Assembly: GCA_013423385.1 (NCBI GenBank)
Contig: BLZA01000011.1
Span: forward strand, 619,174 to 683,173
DNA length: 64,000 nt
Direction of reading: 5' to 3'
Origin: Naganishia liquefaciens
Lineage: Eukaryota > Basidiomycota > Tremellomycetes > Filobasidiales > Filobasidiaceae
In this document: positions 63,930-64,000 of the stretch, piece by piece
How positions within the stretch are numbered: the first letter of the stretch is position 1
Layout of the letters: each line of letters starts with the position of its first letter
Translations under genes and position numbers: made by a program
The notes under the pieces: generated by a model
What the model was told of the DNA's origin: nothing
Seen by the model: the letters and a program-made list of their open reading frames with translations, nothing else
Databases searched by the model: none

Positions 63930-64000
63930 CTGTTCCGTGCTCTGGGATTTAGCAAAGTCCGTCTTTGTTTGTGACCATCCGTGTTGCCCTGAATGTGGTA

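Overview
The window is nuclear DNA of a basidiomycete fungus, most likely a tremellomycete yeast or relative. Genes are dense and split by many 45-80 nt introns with GTGAGT/GTAAGT-type donors and CTGAC/CTAAC branch sites. The gene families are fungal: pentafunctional AROM, SKN1/KRE6, Zn2Cys6 regulator, Bur1 kinase, CapA. The placement in Tremellomycetes is an inference from gene style, not from a search. I saw no virus-like element, transposon, rRNA, tRNA or CRISPR array.

Left part (1-11.3 kb): the tail of an unrecognised plus-strand frame carrying a 12-nt tandem repeat, a doubtful small minus-strand gene, then F-actin capping protein alpha, the ribosome-biogenesis protein PUF6, the beta-1,6-glucan protein SKN1/KRE6 (GH16) and a glycolipid transfer protein.

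Centre (11.6-30.6 kb): a quinate/shikimate catabolic cluster placed directly beside the biosynthetic AROM gene. In order: AROM (-), 3-dehydroshikimate dehydratase (-), Zn2Cys6 regulator (-), an AROM-derived QutR-like repressor (+), type II 3-dehydroquinase (-), quinate dehydrogenase (-) and quinate permease (+). Together these give uptake of quinate, oxidation to 3-dehydroquinate, dehydration to 3-dehydroshikimate and then to protocatechuate, with an activator and a repressor reading the pathway. The regulator pair is divergent over a 484-bp promoter, and dehydrogenase and permease are divergent over a 1-kb promoter that carries a palindromic site.

Right part (30.6-64 kb): housekeeping genes. 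JMJD4-type hydroxylase, tRNA-splicing endonuclease SEN2, complex I 51-kDa subunit, a large GATA-finger protein, a single-pass membrane protein, a small conserved unknown, TXNDC17-type thioredoxin, a Mil1/TMCO4-type DUF726 protein, a mitochondrial LEA-like protein, a CaM-kinase, an unknown protein, an ISWI ATPase, prefoldin subunit 3 and a Bur1/CDK9-type kinase whose start lies near the right edge.

CDS coordinates run from start codon to stop codon and include introns. Exon joins were deduced by eye from splice signals and family conservation. Protein positions are approximate.
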